In this document: piece by piece, positions 24,425 to 32,873 of the stretch
Position numbering within the stretch: the first letter of the stretch is position 1
Layout: each line of letters begins with the position of its first letter
Source of the DNA: Mediterraneibacter glycyrrhizinilyticus
GTDB taxonomy: Bacteria > Bacillota > Clostridia > Lachnospirales > Lachnospiraceae
Assembly (NCBI RefSeq): GCF_015560805.1
Contig: NZ_JADMSO010000016.1
Coordinates: forward strand, 1-52,046
Reading direction: 5' to 3'
DNA: 52,046 bases
Position numbers and translations under genes: made by a program
The notes under the pieces: generated by a model
What the model saw: only the letters and a program-made list of their open reading frames with translations
What the model was told of the DNA's origin: nothing
The model's database searches: none

Positions 24425-25540
24425 TTACTCCTGCCACGGGAATCCGTCCCATACAAGTTTGCCTGTATATTCTTTGACTTCTTCTTCCCCGTTCAGCACG
24501 CGGATCGCGCCTGCCGCCATCGCTTCCATCTCAAATTCACCCGGATATGCGTAAACCGGAGCGATGAAAGAACAGCTTTCCGTGATCTGGCGGACCAGAT
24601 CTTCATTATAGACCATTCCGCCTCCGAGCAGGATTCCGTCTACCTTTCCGTGGAGCACCGCAGCCATGGAACCGATACATTTCTCGATCTGGTAGATCAT
24701 CGTGTTCCAGAGCATTTCCGCATACTTATCGCCTGCCTGCGCGCGCTTTGTCAGTTCCAGCGCGTCGGAAATTCCGGTATGGCTTACAAATCCGCCGGTT
24801 CTCGTACAGAGTTTCTTCACATCCGCGATCTCCAGATTCTCTTTCTTCATATATTGAAGCAGATCTGCCACGGAAACGCTTCCGCAGCGTGTCGGAGCCA
24901 TCGGTCCCTCGCCGCCTACGATGTCGTAACCGTCTACCATTTTTCCCTGACGGTGCGCGGAAACAGAGATTCCGCCTCCGATATGGCAGACTACATAATT
25001 ACATTCTTCATATTTCTTGTTCATCACATTTTTACTGTGACGGATCGCTGTCTCTTTTAAGTTCAGCGCATGCAGATGGATGACGCGGTTCACGCCTTTG
25101 ATACCGGTCATTCTCGCAAGATCCTGCAGTTCATCCACGTCCGGCGGATTGACAACCATTGCCTTTGCGCCGTACTGTTCTGCAAATTCACGGGCAAGCT
25201 GCGGTCCGAGACTTGCCGGATGGATCACGCCGTTTGCGCAATTCTTCGCATGATCGAGCATCAGATCCGTCACTTCGTATGTACCGCCCTCCATTGCCAG
25301 AAGTCCGCCTCCGCGTCCTACAAACACGTCCACGTCTTCCAGAGATACGTTCGCCTCTTTTAACAGAGACAGGATCATATCCCGACGGTATGGAAGCTGT
25401 TCGCTCAATGTAGCAAACTTTTCCAATTCTCCCGCATCATGAGAGACATTTTTTGAAAACAGACACTCTTCTCCGTCAAACAACGCGATCTTCGTCGATG
25501 TAGATCCCGGATTGAGCGCCAATACTTTATATTTCTTCAT
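24425..25540 (-). CDS. buk: Butyrate kinase-family acyl kinase
   Basis: 371-residue ASKHA-fold kinase that converts an acyl phosphate and ADP to a carboxylate and ATP. Visible are the N-terminal phosphate loop ALNPGSTSTKIALF, VFVGRGGG, the HIGGGISVSAH motif near 195 and GILLGGGM near 300, all typical of butyrate kinases and distinct from acetate kinase. Branched or hydroxylated acyl phosphates are also accepted by family members, so the substrate is open. It lies 19 bases after the phosphotransacylase gene; together they would conserve the energy of an acyl-CoA or acyl-carrier thioester as ATP. Confidence 0.92.
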   Translation of the reverse strand: MKKYKVLALNPGSTSTKIALFDGEECLFSKNVSHDAGELEKFATLSEQLPYRRDMILSLLKEANVSLEDVDVFVGRGGGLLAMEGGTYEVTDLMLDHAKNCANGVIHPASLGPQLAREFAEQYGAKAMVVNPPDVDELQDLARMTGIKGVNRVIHLHALNLKETAIRHSKNVMNKKYEECNYVVCHIGGGISVSAHRQGKMVDGYDIVGGEGPMAPTRCGSVSVADLLQYMKKENLEIADVKKLCTRTGGFVSHTGISDALELTKRAQAGDKYAEMLWNTMIYQIEKCIGSMAAVLHGKVDGILLGGGMVYNEDLVRQITESCSFIAPVYAYPGEFEMEAMAAGAIRVLNGEEEVKEYTGKLVWDGFPWQE

Positions 25541-25559
25541 CTTGTATTTCCCTCTTTTC

Positions 25560-26561
25560 TTATTGCATTCCCGCTGCGCGCACTGCGCTGATCACGATAT
25601 TTCCTTTGATCTCGGAAACCGGAGCCCCTCTGGAACAGTCACATACCACCTTGTTGAATCCCTGAAGCATCGGACCGTACGCGTTGGCATGTCCGAACTG
25701 CTGGATCAGTTTGACTGCCACATTTCCCACATTCAAATCCGGCCAGATCACAACATTGGCTTTTCCTGCCACCTTGCTCTCACGTCCGACTTTCTTCGCC
25801 GCAACTGCCGGAGAGATCGCCGCGTCAAACTGAAATTCTCCGTCAATCGCGAGATCTGGGCGCTGTTCCTTTGCAATCTTCACAGCCTCCACGACTTTGT
25901 CGATCAGTTCTCCCTGACCGCTTCCAAGCGTAGAGTAACTTACCATCGCACACCGCGGTTCCCAGTCGAGCAGAGCTTTTACCGTGTCGCACGCGGAGAT
26001 CGCAATGCTTGCAAGCTGTTCTGCATTCGGGTTCGTACATACCGCACTGTCTCCCACTGCCAGAAGACTTCCCTCGCTGCCCTCAAATCCCGGAATGTCG
26101 CAGAGTCCGATACTGGAGATCGTGCTGATCCCCGGCTGCATTCCGATGATCATCTGTCCTGCCAGAAGAACGTCTCCGGTCGTATTATCAATCCCGGCAA
26201 ATGTAACTTCCGCCTCTTCCACTGCCTGCATGACCATCGCATAGTAAAGCGGATCCTGCATCCGGCGTGCGAGCGCCTTTTCTTTCAAAAATCTGCCCGG
26301 CTGCGCTACATACATGCCGATCAGTTTGTTCTTATACTCTTCTTCCTGAATATCGACAAAACGGAATACCGAACTGTCATATCCACGTTCCTCGCTCAAA
26401 TCTTTAAGCTTCTTAGCGTCTCCTACGAGGATCGGAATGATATAACCGTCTTTTCCGGTCTCGTAAGCCGCCTGCATCATCTTCTCATTTTCCGCTTCCG
26501 GAAATGCAACGCGCTGCGGGTTTTGCTTCGCTTTCTCGTAAATCTGATCTAAAATACTCAT
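25560..26561 (-). CDS. Phosphate acyltransferase (Pta/Ptb family)
   Basis: 333 residues, the length of short phosphate acetyltransferases. Family signatures include RVAFPEAENEKMMQAA at the N-terminus and ANVVIWPDLNVGNVAVKLIQQ near 270, with YGPMLQGFNKVV after it. It exchanges the thiol of an acyl thioester for phosphate, giving acyl phosphate. Pta-type sequences favour acetyl, Ptb-type butyryl; I judge this closer to Pta, yet its partner is a butyrate kinase. The ATG abuts the acyl-carrier stop codon (TAAATG), implying coupled translation and matched amounts. Confidence 0.9.
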   Translation of the reverse strand: MSILDQIYEKAKQNPQRVAFPEAENEKMMQAAYETGKDGYIIPILVGDAKKLKDLSEERGYDSSVFRFVDIQEEEYKNKLIGMYVAQPGRFLKEKALARRMQDPLYYAMVMQAVEEAEVTFAGIDNTTGDVLLAGQMIIGMQPGISTISSIGLCDIPGFEGSEGSLLAVGDSAVCTNPNAEQLASIAISACDTVKALLDWEPRCAMVSYSTLGSGQGELIDKVVEAVKIAKEQRPDLAIDGEFQFDAAISPAVAAKKVGRESKVAGKANVVIWPDLNVGNVAVKLIQQFGHANAYGPMLQGFNKVVCDCSRGAPVSEIKGNIVISAVRAAGMQ

Positions 26562-26801
26562 TTACATCTGCTCCTCAACTTTGTCCACCAGTTCGCCGAT
26601 CGTTGCGCATGCCGCTGCTACCTGAAGCTGGATCAGAACGTCCAGTTCATTTTCGATTTCGGAAACAAGTCCTACCATCAAAAGGGATGCTCCGCCCAAT
26701 TCTTCTTTGATCTTTGTGTCTACGCTCAGTTCGCTTGCGTCTTTGTTGTAAGACATCGCTACCAGTTCAATGATCTTTGCTTCTAATTCTTTTCTATCCA
26801 T
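26562..26801 (-). CDS. Acyl carrier protein
   Basis: A 79-residue acidic helical protein. The phosphopantetheine site is Ser 39 in ELGGASLLMVGLV, corresponding to the DSL motif, with Ala replacing the usual Asp. Helix II continues with SEIENELDV as in normal ACPs. No fatty-acid synthesis genes are near, so this is a dedicated carrier for the thiolase pathway rather than the housekeeping AcpP. Its presence beside a phosphotransacylase and kinase is unusual, since those enzymes normally use CoA thioesters. Confidence 0.88.
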   Translation of the reverse strand: MDRKELEAKIIELVAMSYNKDASELSVDTKIKEELGGASLLMVGLVSEIENELDVLIQLQVAAACATIGELVDKVEEQM

Positions 26802-26821
26802 GATAAATCTCCTTTTTCTTT

Positions 26822-27232
26822 TTATTCCTCGTCCAGCGCGAACACAACAGTTTTGTATCCGTCTCTCTGGAAGATTTCCGCGTGTACCGGAACCGGAAGT
26901 TTCTCCAGCAGTTCTTTTCTTTTTTTCTTGTTGATCCCTTTGACGACCGCATTGAAACTTGCGCCCTCTTCTATCTCAACTTCTCCGTATGCGATCGGTC
27001 CCATCTGGCTGTATTCCGGTTTTGAGGACAATGCAGCCGGCATAACGATCGATTTCATCACAGCTTTTCCGCTGATCTCGACCCATTCCATATCCATGCA
27101 TCCGCAAGTGTTGCATGCATAAACCGGAGGAAATTCTACCGCTCCGCACTCTTTACATTTACGTCCGAGGAATTTTCCTTCTTCCAGACTTTCGTAAAAT
27201 TTTTCTACTACTTTTTCCAATTTAACGCTCAT
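26822..27232 (-). CDS. Zn-ribbon OB-fold protein (DUF35), thiolase partner
   Basis: 136 residues from ATG 27232 (AGGAGG 9 bases upstream). The N-terminal helix is followed by a four-Cys rubredoxin-like zinc ribbon (CKEC near 25, CNTC-GC near 40) and an OB-fold with IAYGEVEIEEGA. DUF35 proteins bind SCP2-type thiolases and align their active sites, as in archaeal acetoacetyl-CoA synthesis, PhlB of acetylphloroglucinol formation and the steroid side-chain aldolases. Thirteen bases separate it from the thiolase gene. Confidence 0.9.
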   Translation of the reverse strand: MSVKLEKVVEKFYESLEEGKFLGRKCKECGAVEFPPVYACNTCGCMDMEWVEISGKAVMKSIVMPAALSSKPEYSQMGPIAYGEVEIEEGASFNAVVKGINKKKRKELLEKLPVPVHAEIFQRDGYKTVVFALDEE

Positions 27233-27245
27233 CGTATTCGTCCTC

Positions 27246-28565
27246 CTATTCCTCAATCGTCCGAAGAAGTACCGCCGCTACGTTCTGCGCACCGCCGTAT
27301 CCTCGAAGCATCGTTGTCTTCGGCAGTTTTTTCACCTGACGTTCGCCGCATTCGCCGCGCATCTGCATACATGCCTCGTATACGTCTGCCATACCGGACG
27401 CCGCATGCGCGTGACCAAACGAAGTTCTTCCTCCGTTTGTGTTGATCGGTTTATCCCCGTCGTATGCGGTACGTCCCTCGCAGATATATTTCCATCCCTC
27501 TCCGTACGGAAGATATCCTGCGATCTCAGCCGCACAGAGGTGTGAGGTGATGATGAAGTCATTTGCAAAGAACAGATCCAGCTCTTCCGGCTGTACCCCT
27601 GTCATCTCGTAGACCTGACGGACTGCTTCTTCTGTCGCACGCAGTTCAAAGTGAGGAGTTGTGGACTCGCATGCCGCGCTTCCGACTCCCAGAACTTCGA
27701 TCGGTCTGTGTTTTAAATTCTTTGCGATCTCCGGAATCATCTCGGTTGCGCATACGATCGCAGCTGCCGCTCCGTCACATTTACGCTCTACGCCCTCCAT
27801 ACGAAGAAAGTCTCCCATCTTCGGGTTGTACGGGGATCTCATGTAATCCATCACATTATCGAATCCTTTTTCTTTTGCAATATCCGCAAATTCCGTACGC
27901 TCCAGCGCCAGCGGATTCTTTGCCGCGTTACGGCGGTTGTTGATCGCCATCCAGTTCAATGTATCGTCCATCTCCTGCGCTGTGATCCCGCGGGTACGCA
28001 CATAGTCTTCTGCCGCGTCATCGTAGATCAGTTCCATCGGAGCCATCAGACTTCTTGCATAAGCACGGTCATAAAGCCAGGATGTTGTTGCAAGGAATTT
28101 ATCCATTGTCATCTTTTCGCGCTTATACGGGTGCTTCGGAGCCTCCACGCTTGTTGCCGGAGCCGGGATGCTGTCGCCGAACTCCACACATCCGGTCAGG
28201 ACGCAGTTATATTTTCCGGAAGCGACTGCATTGACTGCCTGCTCGATTGCCAGATATCCGGTACAGCATGCTTCGGAATGGTGGATCGATCCTTTTCCTT
28301 TCATACCGAACCAGTTTCCGATCTGGATGTTCGGAGTCAAATAGTTGGATCCGTTCAGCGGACTTGCCTGTCCATGGAAATAAAAATCCACATCCTGCGG
28401 ATTTACTCCTGCATCTTCCATCGCTTTGAGCGCGGCATATCCGAACAATTCTCCCTCTGTCAGACCGTTCGTCTCCGGATTGTCCACTGTATACATAAAC
28501 GGAGTACAGCCGACACCGATGATGGAAACGCTTCTCTGATACTTGCCTAATGTTGTACGATTCAT
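27246..28565 (-). CDS. SCP2/archaeal-type thiolase
   Basis: 439-residue thiolase-fold enzyme, first gene of the operon. The nucleophile Cys lies in HHSEACCTGYLAIEQAVNA near residue 100, and the catalytic His in SFGHAHAASG near 380, following NTNGG. The C-terminus ends RGYGGAQNVAAVLL rather than the CxG loop of ordinary biosynthetic thiolases, placing it in the SCP2/archaeal group that works with DUF35 proteins. That group does thiolytic cleavage, Claisen condensation, Friedel-Crafts acylation or retro-aldol cleavage depending on the partner. Start ATG 28565 has AGGAA 7 bases upstream. Confidence 0.9.
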   Translation of the reverse strand: MNRTTLGKYQRSVSIIGVGCTPFMYTVDNPETNGLTEGELFGYAALKAMEDAGVNPQDVDFYFHGQASPLNGSNYLTPNIQIGNWFGMKGKGSIHHSEACCTGYLAIEQAVNAVASGKYNCVLTGCVEFGDSIPAPATSVEAPKHPYKREKMTMDKFLATTSWLYDRAYARSLMAPMELIYDDAAEDYVRTRGITAQEMDDTLNWMAINNRRNAAKNPLALERTEFADIAKEKGFDNVMDYMRSPYNPKMGDFLRMEGVERKCDGAAAAIVCATEMIPEIAKNLKHRPIEVLGVGSAACESTTPHFELRATEEAVRQVYEMTGVQPEELDLFFANDFIITSHLCAAEIAGYLPYGEGWKYICEGRTAYDGDKPINTNGGRTSFGHAHAASGMADVYEACMQMRGECGERQVKKLPKTTMLRGYGGAQNVAAVLLRTIEE

Positions 28566-28606
28566 TTTTTTCTTCCTTTCTTTTTGTACTTTACCTTTGT
28601 ACGCTC

Positions 28607-28667
28607 ATTATATATAATATAAGCGCCGGAATCATTGGTTTATTGTCCGAGAAACAACCCGTTGTTT
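28607..28667. promoter_or_regulatory. Control region of the thiolase operon
   Basis: Minus-strand -10 TATAAT (28612-28607) has no good -35 (the best is ATGATT at 17 bases), which suggests dependence on an activator. About 40-55 bases upstream of the -10 is the perfect palindrome AAACAACCCGTTGTTT (28652-28667), also preceded by TTGT-N7-ACAA, a reasonable site for the divergent PucR-type regulator. Confidence 0.5.
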
Positions 28668-28706
28668 TTTATTTTTTTGTGTGTCTGCACAATGTAGGAG
28701 ATTACT

Positions 28707-30251
28707 ATGGAATTACACCTTTTATTAGATAAATTAAAAGAAAATAAATGCGCCCCACAGTGCTTCGGATGCCCGGATCAGTCGCGGGATCTGCTCTGCG
28801 TGCGCATGTTGGAACAGAAACAGTCCGTCTTTGAACCATCCACGCTCTATCTGACCGATCCGGATTCACTTCCCGATCCGTCTGTGACGGAAGATTTCGC
28901 CGTATTCTGCTGCGGCGACGCCATTGATTTTTCCGCATATGAAAACAGCGCATTTACCGTCGTATACTTCGGAAATGAGATTTCCTGCGAGCGGTTATTT
29001 AATCTGACTATGGAACACCTGACGGAATTGCAGCAGATCACGGTCGGCATGCATCTGCTCGTCAACGCAGTATTCTCCGGAAACGGACTGCAGTATCTGA
29101 TCGACACTGCCACCCACATTTTCGGAAATCCGATCTACGTCGTGGATCTGCAGAACAAATATCTTGCAATGCCGGAGGGACTGCTTCCGGACAGTGATTT
29201 TTTCCGGGAAGAGAGCCGAAGCGGCTATATCAGCGCCTCGGGGATCGCATCGATCCGCGCCAACCGTCTGGATGAGAAAGTCCGCCGGTCCGGCACGGCT
29301 TATTACTATGTCAACGATCTTGTCGGAAAAGGAATGCTCGTAGACGCCGTCAAAATACAGGGGATCGAAGTCGCACACATTATGATGCTGGAATCAGAGC
29401 AGCCATTTCATGAGTACGATCCGGATTTCTTTCACCGTTTTTCCAATCTGGTTTCTCTGGAACTGCAGAAAGATTCCGCCTACACGCGCAACAAAGGGAT
29501 GATGTACTCTTATTTTCTCGCCGACCTGCTCCGAAATTCCAATGTCAGCAACATCCGCCAGCGTCTGGAAGATCTCGGCGTGCACTTAAAAGAGACCTTT
29601 TATATCATCGCGATACCGCCCGCCGGAGTCGGTCTTTCCAACCTGCGTCAGGAAATCATTTTGGAGCGGGTCAAACAGATCCTGCCGGAAAGTATTTATG
29701 TCATCTACGAGGAGACGATCGTCCTTTTGATCAGTCAGGATCTGGATCAGAATCTGAACAAATATGAGATCGCCCGGCTCGACGAATATCTCTCGGCGAA
29801 CCATTTAAAAGCCGGGATCAGCAACTTTTTCCAGTATCTCGAAGATACCGCCCGTTTTTACCGTCAGGCTGTGGATTCCGTCCGCATCGCCAACCGGCTC
29901 AATGTTCCGGACGCGATCTGTTATTACAGCGACTATTATGTCTACCGGATGCTGGAGACATTTGAAAAAGAAGATACCGAAATCCGCTTCCTGATCCATC
30001 CCGGACTGATGAAGCTCTATCTCTATGACCAGAAGCGGGAGACCGAACTGATTTCGACACTGCGGGAGTATCTGGTCCATCCGGGACAGTCTTCCCTCGT
30101 CGCGGAGAACCTGCACATCCATAAGAATACGTTGCTCTACCGGCTCGGAAAGATCCGCGAGATCACCGGATGCAGTCTCTCGGACGGCGAAGAATTTATG
30201 AACCTCAATCTTTCCCTGATGATCATGAATTATCTCGGAATGCTCGCCTGA
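28707..30251 (+). CDS. PucR/CdaR-type transcriptional regulator
   Basis: 514 residues. The N-terminal 30 residues are Cys-rich (CAPQCFGC, then C near 32), which could bind a metal or sense redox. The middle has a GGDEF-like/PucR central region without an obvious catalytic motif. The C-terminus is the PucR-type helix-turn-helix: LREYLVHPGQSSLVAENL followed by HIHKNTLLYRLGKIREI near 475-495. Such proteins are mostly activators that respond to a catabolic intermediate. Its gene is divergent from the thiolase operon with 141 bases between, so it is the likely regulator. ATG 28707 follows TAGGAG. Confidence 0.88.
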   Translation: MELHLLLDKLKENKCAPQCFGCPDQSRDLLCVRMLEQKQSVFEPSTLYLTDPDSLPDPSVTEDFAVFCCGDAIDFSAYENSAFTVVYFGNEISCERLFNLTMEHLTELQQITVGMHLLVNAVFSGNGLQYLIDTATHIFGNPIYVVDLQNKYLAMPEGLLPDSDFFREESRSGYISASGIASIRANRLDEKVRRSGTAYYYVNDLVGKGMLVDAVKIQGIEVAHIMMLESEQPFHEYDPDFFHRFSNLVSLELQKDSAYTRNKGMMYSYFLADLLRNSNVSNIRQRLEDLGVHLKETFYIIAIPPAGVGLSNLRQEIILERVKQILPESIYVIYEETIVLLISQDLDQNLNKYEIARLDEYLSANHLKAGISNFFQYLEDTARFYRQAVDSVRIANRLNVPDAICYYSDYYVYRMLETFEKEDTEIRFLIHPGLMKLYLYDQKRETELISTLREYLVHPGQSSLVAENLHIHKNTLLYRLGKIREITGCSLSDGEEFMNLNLSLMIMNYLGMLA

Positions 30252-30331
30252 TGGAATTTTGTCTGAATATTAGATTGGATTTCGATTGTTCTGAATTGAT
30301 TTGAAATTGATTTGCAAAGGAGAGACTGCCT

Positions 30332-31147
30332 ATGATTTACCCGTTTCACTCCACTGATCTGACAGAATCGCTGCCGGTCGGTCTGCGGCTTTTCGGAGTT
30401 AGCCACTTACAGCCTCCGGTCAAACGTCCCGACGGCGTGCCTTATTTTCAATGGTTTTATTGTATCAAAGGACAGGGAGAACTGGTCCTGAACCGCCAGC
30501 GTTTTCTGATCCGGCCAGAACAGGGTTTTCTGATCTGTCCAAATGATCCCCATTCCTATCAGGCGGTAACCGCCGACTGGACGCTGCATATCTTCGGATT
30601 TGACGGTTCTCTCTGCGGAGAGCTGTTAAAGACGCTTCAAATGCACGCATCCGGCGCTTACCAGTTCACCGACGGGGATCTGTTTGTGCACCATATCGAA
30701 ACCCTCGCTTCCCTCTATAACACCCATGGCTGTCGGAACGCCGTTGATTTTTCCAAAGAATGTTACAGCTTCCTGCTGGACATTTCCAACAGCATCACAC
30801 GAAGCCGCGCCGCCGGAAACGCCGTGGAAAATGAGCTGACCGACACATTGACATCCTATCTGGAACGTCATTTTGCTTCCCCGGTCACGCTGGAAGAATT
30901 GGCGCGGATCGTCAATCTTTCGCCGGATTACATGTGCGCGCAATTCAAAAAGGAGATGGGTCTTACGATCATGCAGTATCTGACCGAGATCCGCATCGGT
31001 CATGCCCGCCACCTGCTCACGCTGCATCCGGAAAAGAAAGTCCTCGAGATCGGAAAAATGTGCGGATTTGAAAGCCCCAGCTATTTCGGAAAGATTTTTA
31101 AAAAAGAAGTCGGGATGACGCCGGAGAAGTATCGGAAAAGCAGGTAA
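30332..31147 (+). CDS. AraC-family regulator, paralogue of the one at 20556
   Basis: 271 residues with an N-terminal cupin and a C-terminal double HTH (SPDYMCAQFKKEMG near 208 and MCGFESPSYFGKIFKKEVG near 245). It aligns along its whole length with the regulator at 20556, sharing strings such as QWFYC-KGQGE and YQAV--DWT, so one is a duplicate of the other. ATG 30332 follows AAGGAG. It is 80 bases downstream of the PucR-type gene on the same strand, perhaps cotranscribed, and convergent with the MATE pump. Targets unknown. Confidence 0.9.
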   Translation: MIYPFHSTDLTESLPVGLRLFGVSHLQPPVKRPDGVPYFQWFYCIKGQGELVLNRQRFLIRPEQGFLICPNDPHSYQAVTADWTLHIFGFDGSLCGELLKTLQMHASGAYQFTDGDLFVHHIETLASLYNTHGCRNAVDFSKECYSFLLDISNSITRSRAAGNAVENELTDTLTSYLERHFASPVTLEELARIVNLSPDYMCAQFKKEMGLTIMQYLTEIRIGHARHLLTLHPEKKVLEIGKMCGFESPSYFGKIFKKEVGMTPEKYRKSR

Positions 31148-31169
31148 AACGAGACAAATCGGCAATTAT

Positions 31170-32549
31170 TTAGGATTTCCACTTTTCACTTTCTCCATCG
31201 TCAAGCTCCCTCGTCAGCCGATGGATCCACTTCCACGAATTACACCGCAAAAATGCCGGAACGCATTTGAACAATTGATCCGCATTCAGACAGCAGACAA
31301 CGACCGCCGGAGACGCTTTCACAACAAACGCCATAAAGAAAGAAAGCGGCAGCACGATCAGCCATATACTGATCAGATCCATCTTCACGACAAACATCGT
31401 ATCGCCTCCACCGCGGATGATCCCGGTGTTGGTCGGCATCTGGTATGACATACCGACGTCCACCACGCTCAAAATGATCAGAAACGTATTTGCCATCGCT
31501 TTTGTCTCCGGCTGCAGATCGTAAAGTGACAGAACCGGGATCCGCAGGAAGAACAGCAGGATCCCCGAGCAGATGCCGATTCCTAAGAACAGCTTCTGCA
31601 GCCGTCTCGCGTAACATTTTACCCGATCCATATCGCCATATCCGATCGCCTTTCCGATCAGCACCCCTGCCGCAGAAGATGCGCCGACCGCGGTAGATTT
31701 GACAAGGAGGAACAGATTCGACGCCGCAGAATTGGCAGCGATCGCCGCTGCCGTCATATGTCCGAGGATCGCCGTCTGCATCGCAGTGTTCACACCCCAA
31801 AGTCCGTTTGTAAATAAGATCGGCGCCGTCACTTTGATATAGTCTTTCCAAAGCTGTCTGTCAAACCGGAAGAAATCTTTTACTTTCATGCAGAGATTCT
31901 TTTCCGTCTTTACAATATAAAGGATCAGCACCGTCGTTTCCAGGATCCGCGCTATCAGAGTTCCGACCGCCGCTCCCGCCGTTCCCAGTTCCGGCGCGCC
32001 GAAGTGTCCGAAAATCAATGTATAATTAATTCCACAGTTTACAAAGAACGCCATCGCCGACAGATACAGCGCGATCTTCACCACCTGCATACTTCGAAGA
32101 ACTGCCAAAAGCAGCTGTGTGACCGCAAAGAACAAATAGGTAAACCGAATGATCCCGAGATACTCCGCTCCCTCGGAAATGATCGCCGCATCCGTTGTGA
32201 ACAGCCCGATCGCCCATTTCGGGAACAGGCTGATCACGCAAAACAGGACTGCCATCACTGCCAGCCCATGCTGCATCATCATCGCCGCAATCTTCTTCAT
32301 CGGTTCGGTCTGCCGTTTCCCCCAATACTGACTTCCGAGAATGACCATGCCCTCGCCAAATGCGCCCAAAAGCATCTGATAGACAAACTGGATCTGATTT
32401 GCCGCCGCAACTCCGGCAAGCGAAGTCTCGCTGTACGCACCCAGCATGATATTGTCCGCGAGATTAACGCTCAAAGTAACGACATTTTGCAGTACGAGCG
32501 CGATGTACAGCGTAAAAAATTCTTTGTAAAATATGGTATCTTTTTTCAT
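31170..32549 (-). CDS. MATE-family efflux transporter
   Basis: 459 residues from ATG 32549, twelve membrane segments in two homologous halves; typical strings are LADNIMLGAYSETSLAGVAAANQI near 35 and the second-half GVNTAMQTAILGHMTAAAIAANS near 255. Exports drugs, metabolites or cationic compounds with Na+ or H+. The ribosome site is odd: nothing SD-like precedes the ATG, but AGAGGAGGAA lies on the far side of the 161-bp palindromic element at 32560-32720. The next in-frame upstream start, a TTG, is inside the element and also lacks an SD. Expression may need the element to fold, or may be lost. Confidence 0.87.
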   Translation of the reverse strand: MKKDTIFYKEFFTLYIALVLQNVVTLSVNLADNIMLGAYSETSLAGVAAANQIQFVYQMLLGAFGEGMVILGSQYWGKRQTEPMKKIAAMMMQHGLAVMAVLFCVISLFPKWAIGLFTTDAAIISEGAEYLGIIRFTYLFFAVTQLLLAVLRSMQVVKIALYLSAMAFFVNCGINYTLIFGHFGAPELGTAGAAVGTLIARILETTVLILYIVKTEKNLCMKVKDFFRFDRQLWKDYIKVTAPILFTNGLWGVNTAMQTAILGHMTAAAIAANSAASNLFLLVKSTAVGASSAAGVLIGKAIGYGDMDRVKCYARRLQKLFLGIGICSGILLFFLRIPVLSLYDLQPETKAMANTFLIILSVVDVGMSYQMPTNTGIIRGGGDTMFVVKMDLISIWLIVLPLSFFMAFVVKASPAVVVCCLNADQLFKCVPAFLRCNSWKWIHRLTRELDDGESEKWKS

Positions 32550-32559
32550 GGTAAATAAT

Positions 32560-32720
32560 AGCGTCGATGTACAAGGGGAAACACGCCTCAAACCGCGTAA
32601 TTTCGGTGATTTTCAGCGTTATCCTCAATCAGCGTACGTCCAGTACGTGGAGTGAAAGTAACAACAAAGAGGCTTAGATTTTCTCTTCATCGACCGTTTT
32701 CCCCCTTGTACACCGACGCT
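32560..32720. repeat. Palindromic element family 1, copy B (full length, 161 bp)
   Basis: 19-bp terminal inverted repeats: AGCGTCGATGTACAAGGGG (32560-32578) and its complement CCCCTTGTACACCGACGCT (32702-32720), one mismatch. The interior has a smaller hairpin CGTAC/GTACG near 32633-32647 and no coding capacity. MITE-like: short, non-coding, with terminal inverted repeats. It separates SD and start codon of the MATE gene. A target duplication is not clear. Confidence 0.85.
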
Positions 32721-32747
32721 TCCTCCTCTTTTGTGATTTCTTACAGG

Positions 32748-32776
32748 ATTATATCCCGCCCCGCCAAAATATACAA
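32748..32776 (-). promoter_or_regulatory. Promoter of the MATE gene
   Basis: Minus-strand -35 TTGTAT (32776-32771), 17-base spacer, -10 TATAAT (32753-32748). Confidence 0.65.
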
Positions 32777-32850
32777 CGAACTTTTGACCGTATTTACATT
32801 TTTTACAACGATCTTTTGTGTTTTTCCTACACTTTTTACAACGAACTTTT
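32772..32850. repeat. Three 14-bp iterons upstream of the MATE promoter
   Basis: TACAACGAACTTTT at 32772-32785 and 32837-32850 and TACAACGATCTTTT at 32804-32817, spaced 32 and 33 bases (about three helical turns). The proximal copy overlaps the -35 box. They look like a regulator-binding array. Confidence 0.75.
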
Positions 32851-32873
32851 TGTCCCATATTTCATTTTGCATG

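Noticed and set aside
32625-32858. Small Cys/Lys-rich frame with CxxC-x7-CxxC near the MATE promoter
   Set aside because: No SD, runs through the promoter and into the palindromic element, and the repeats change frame; better explained as DNA iterons.
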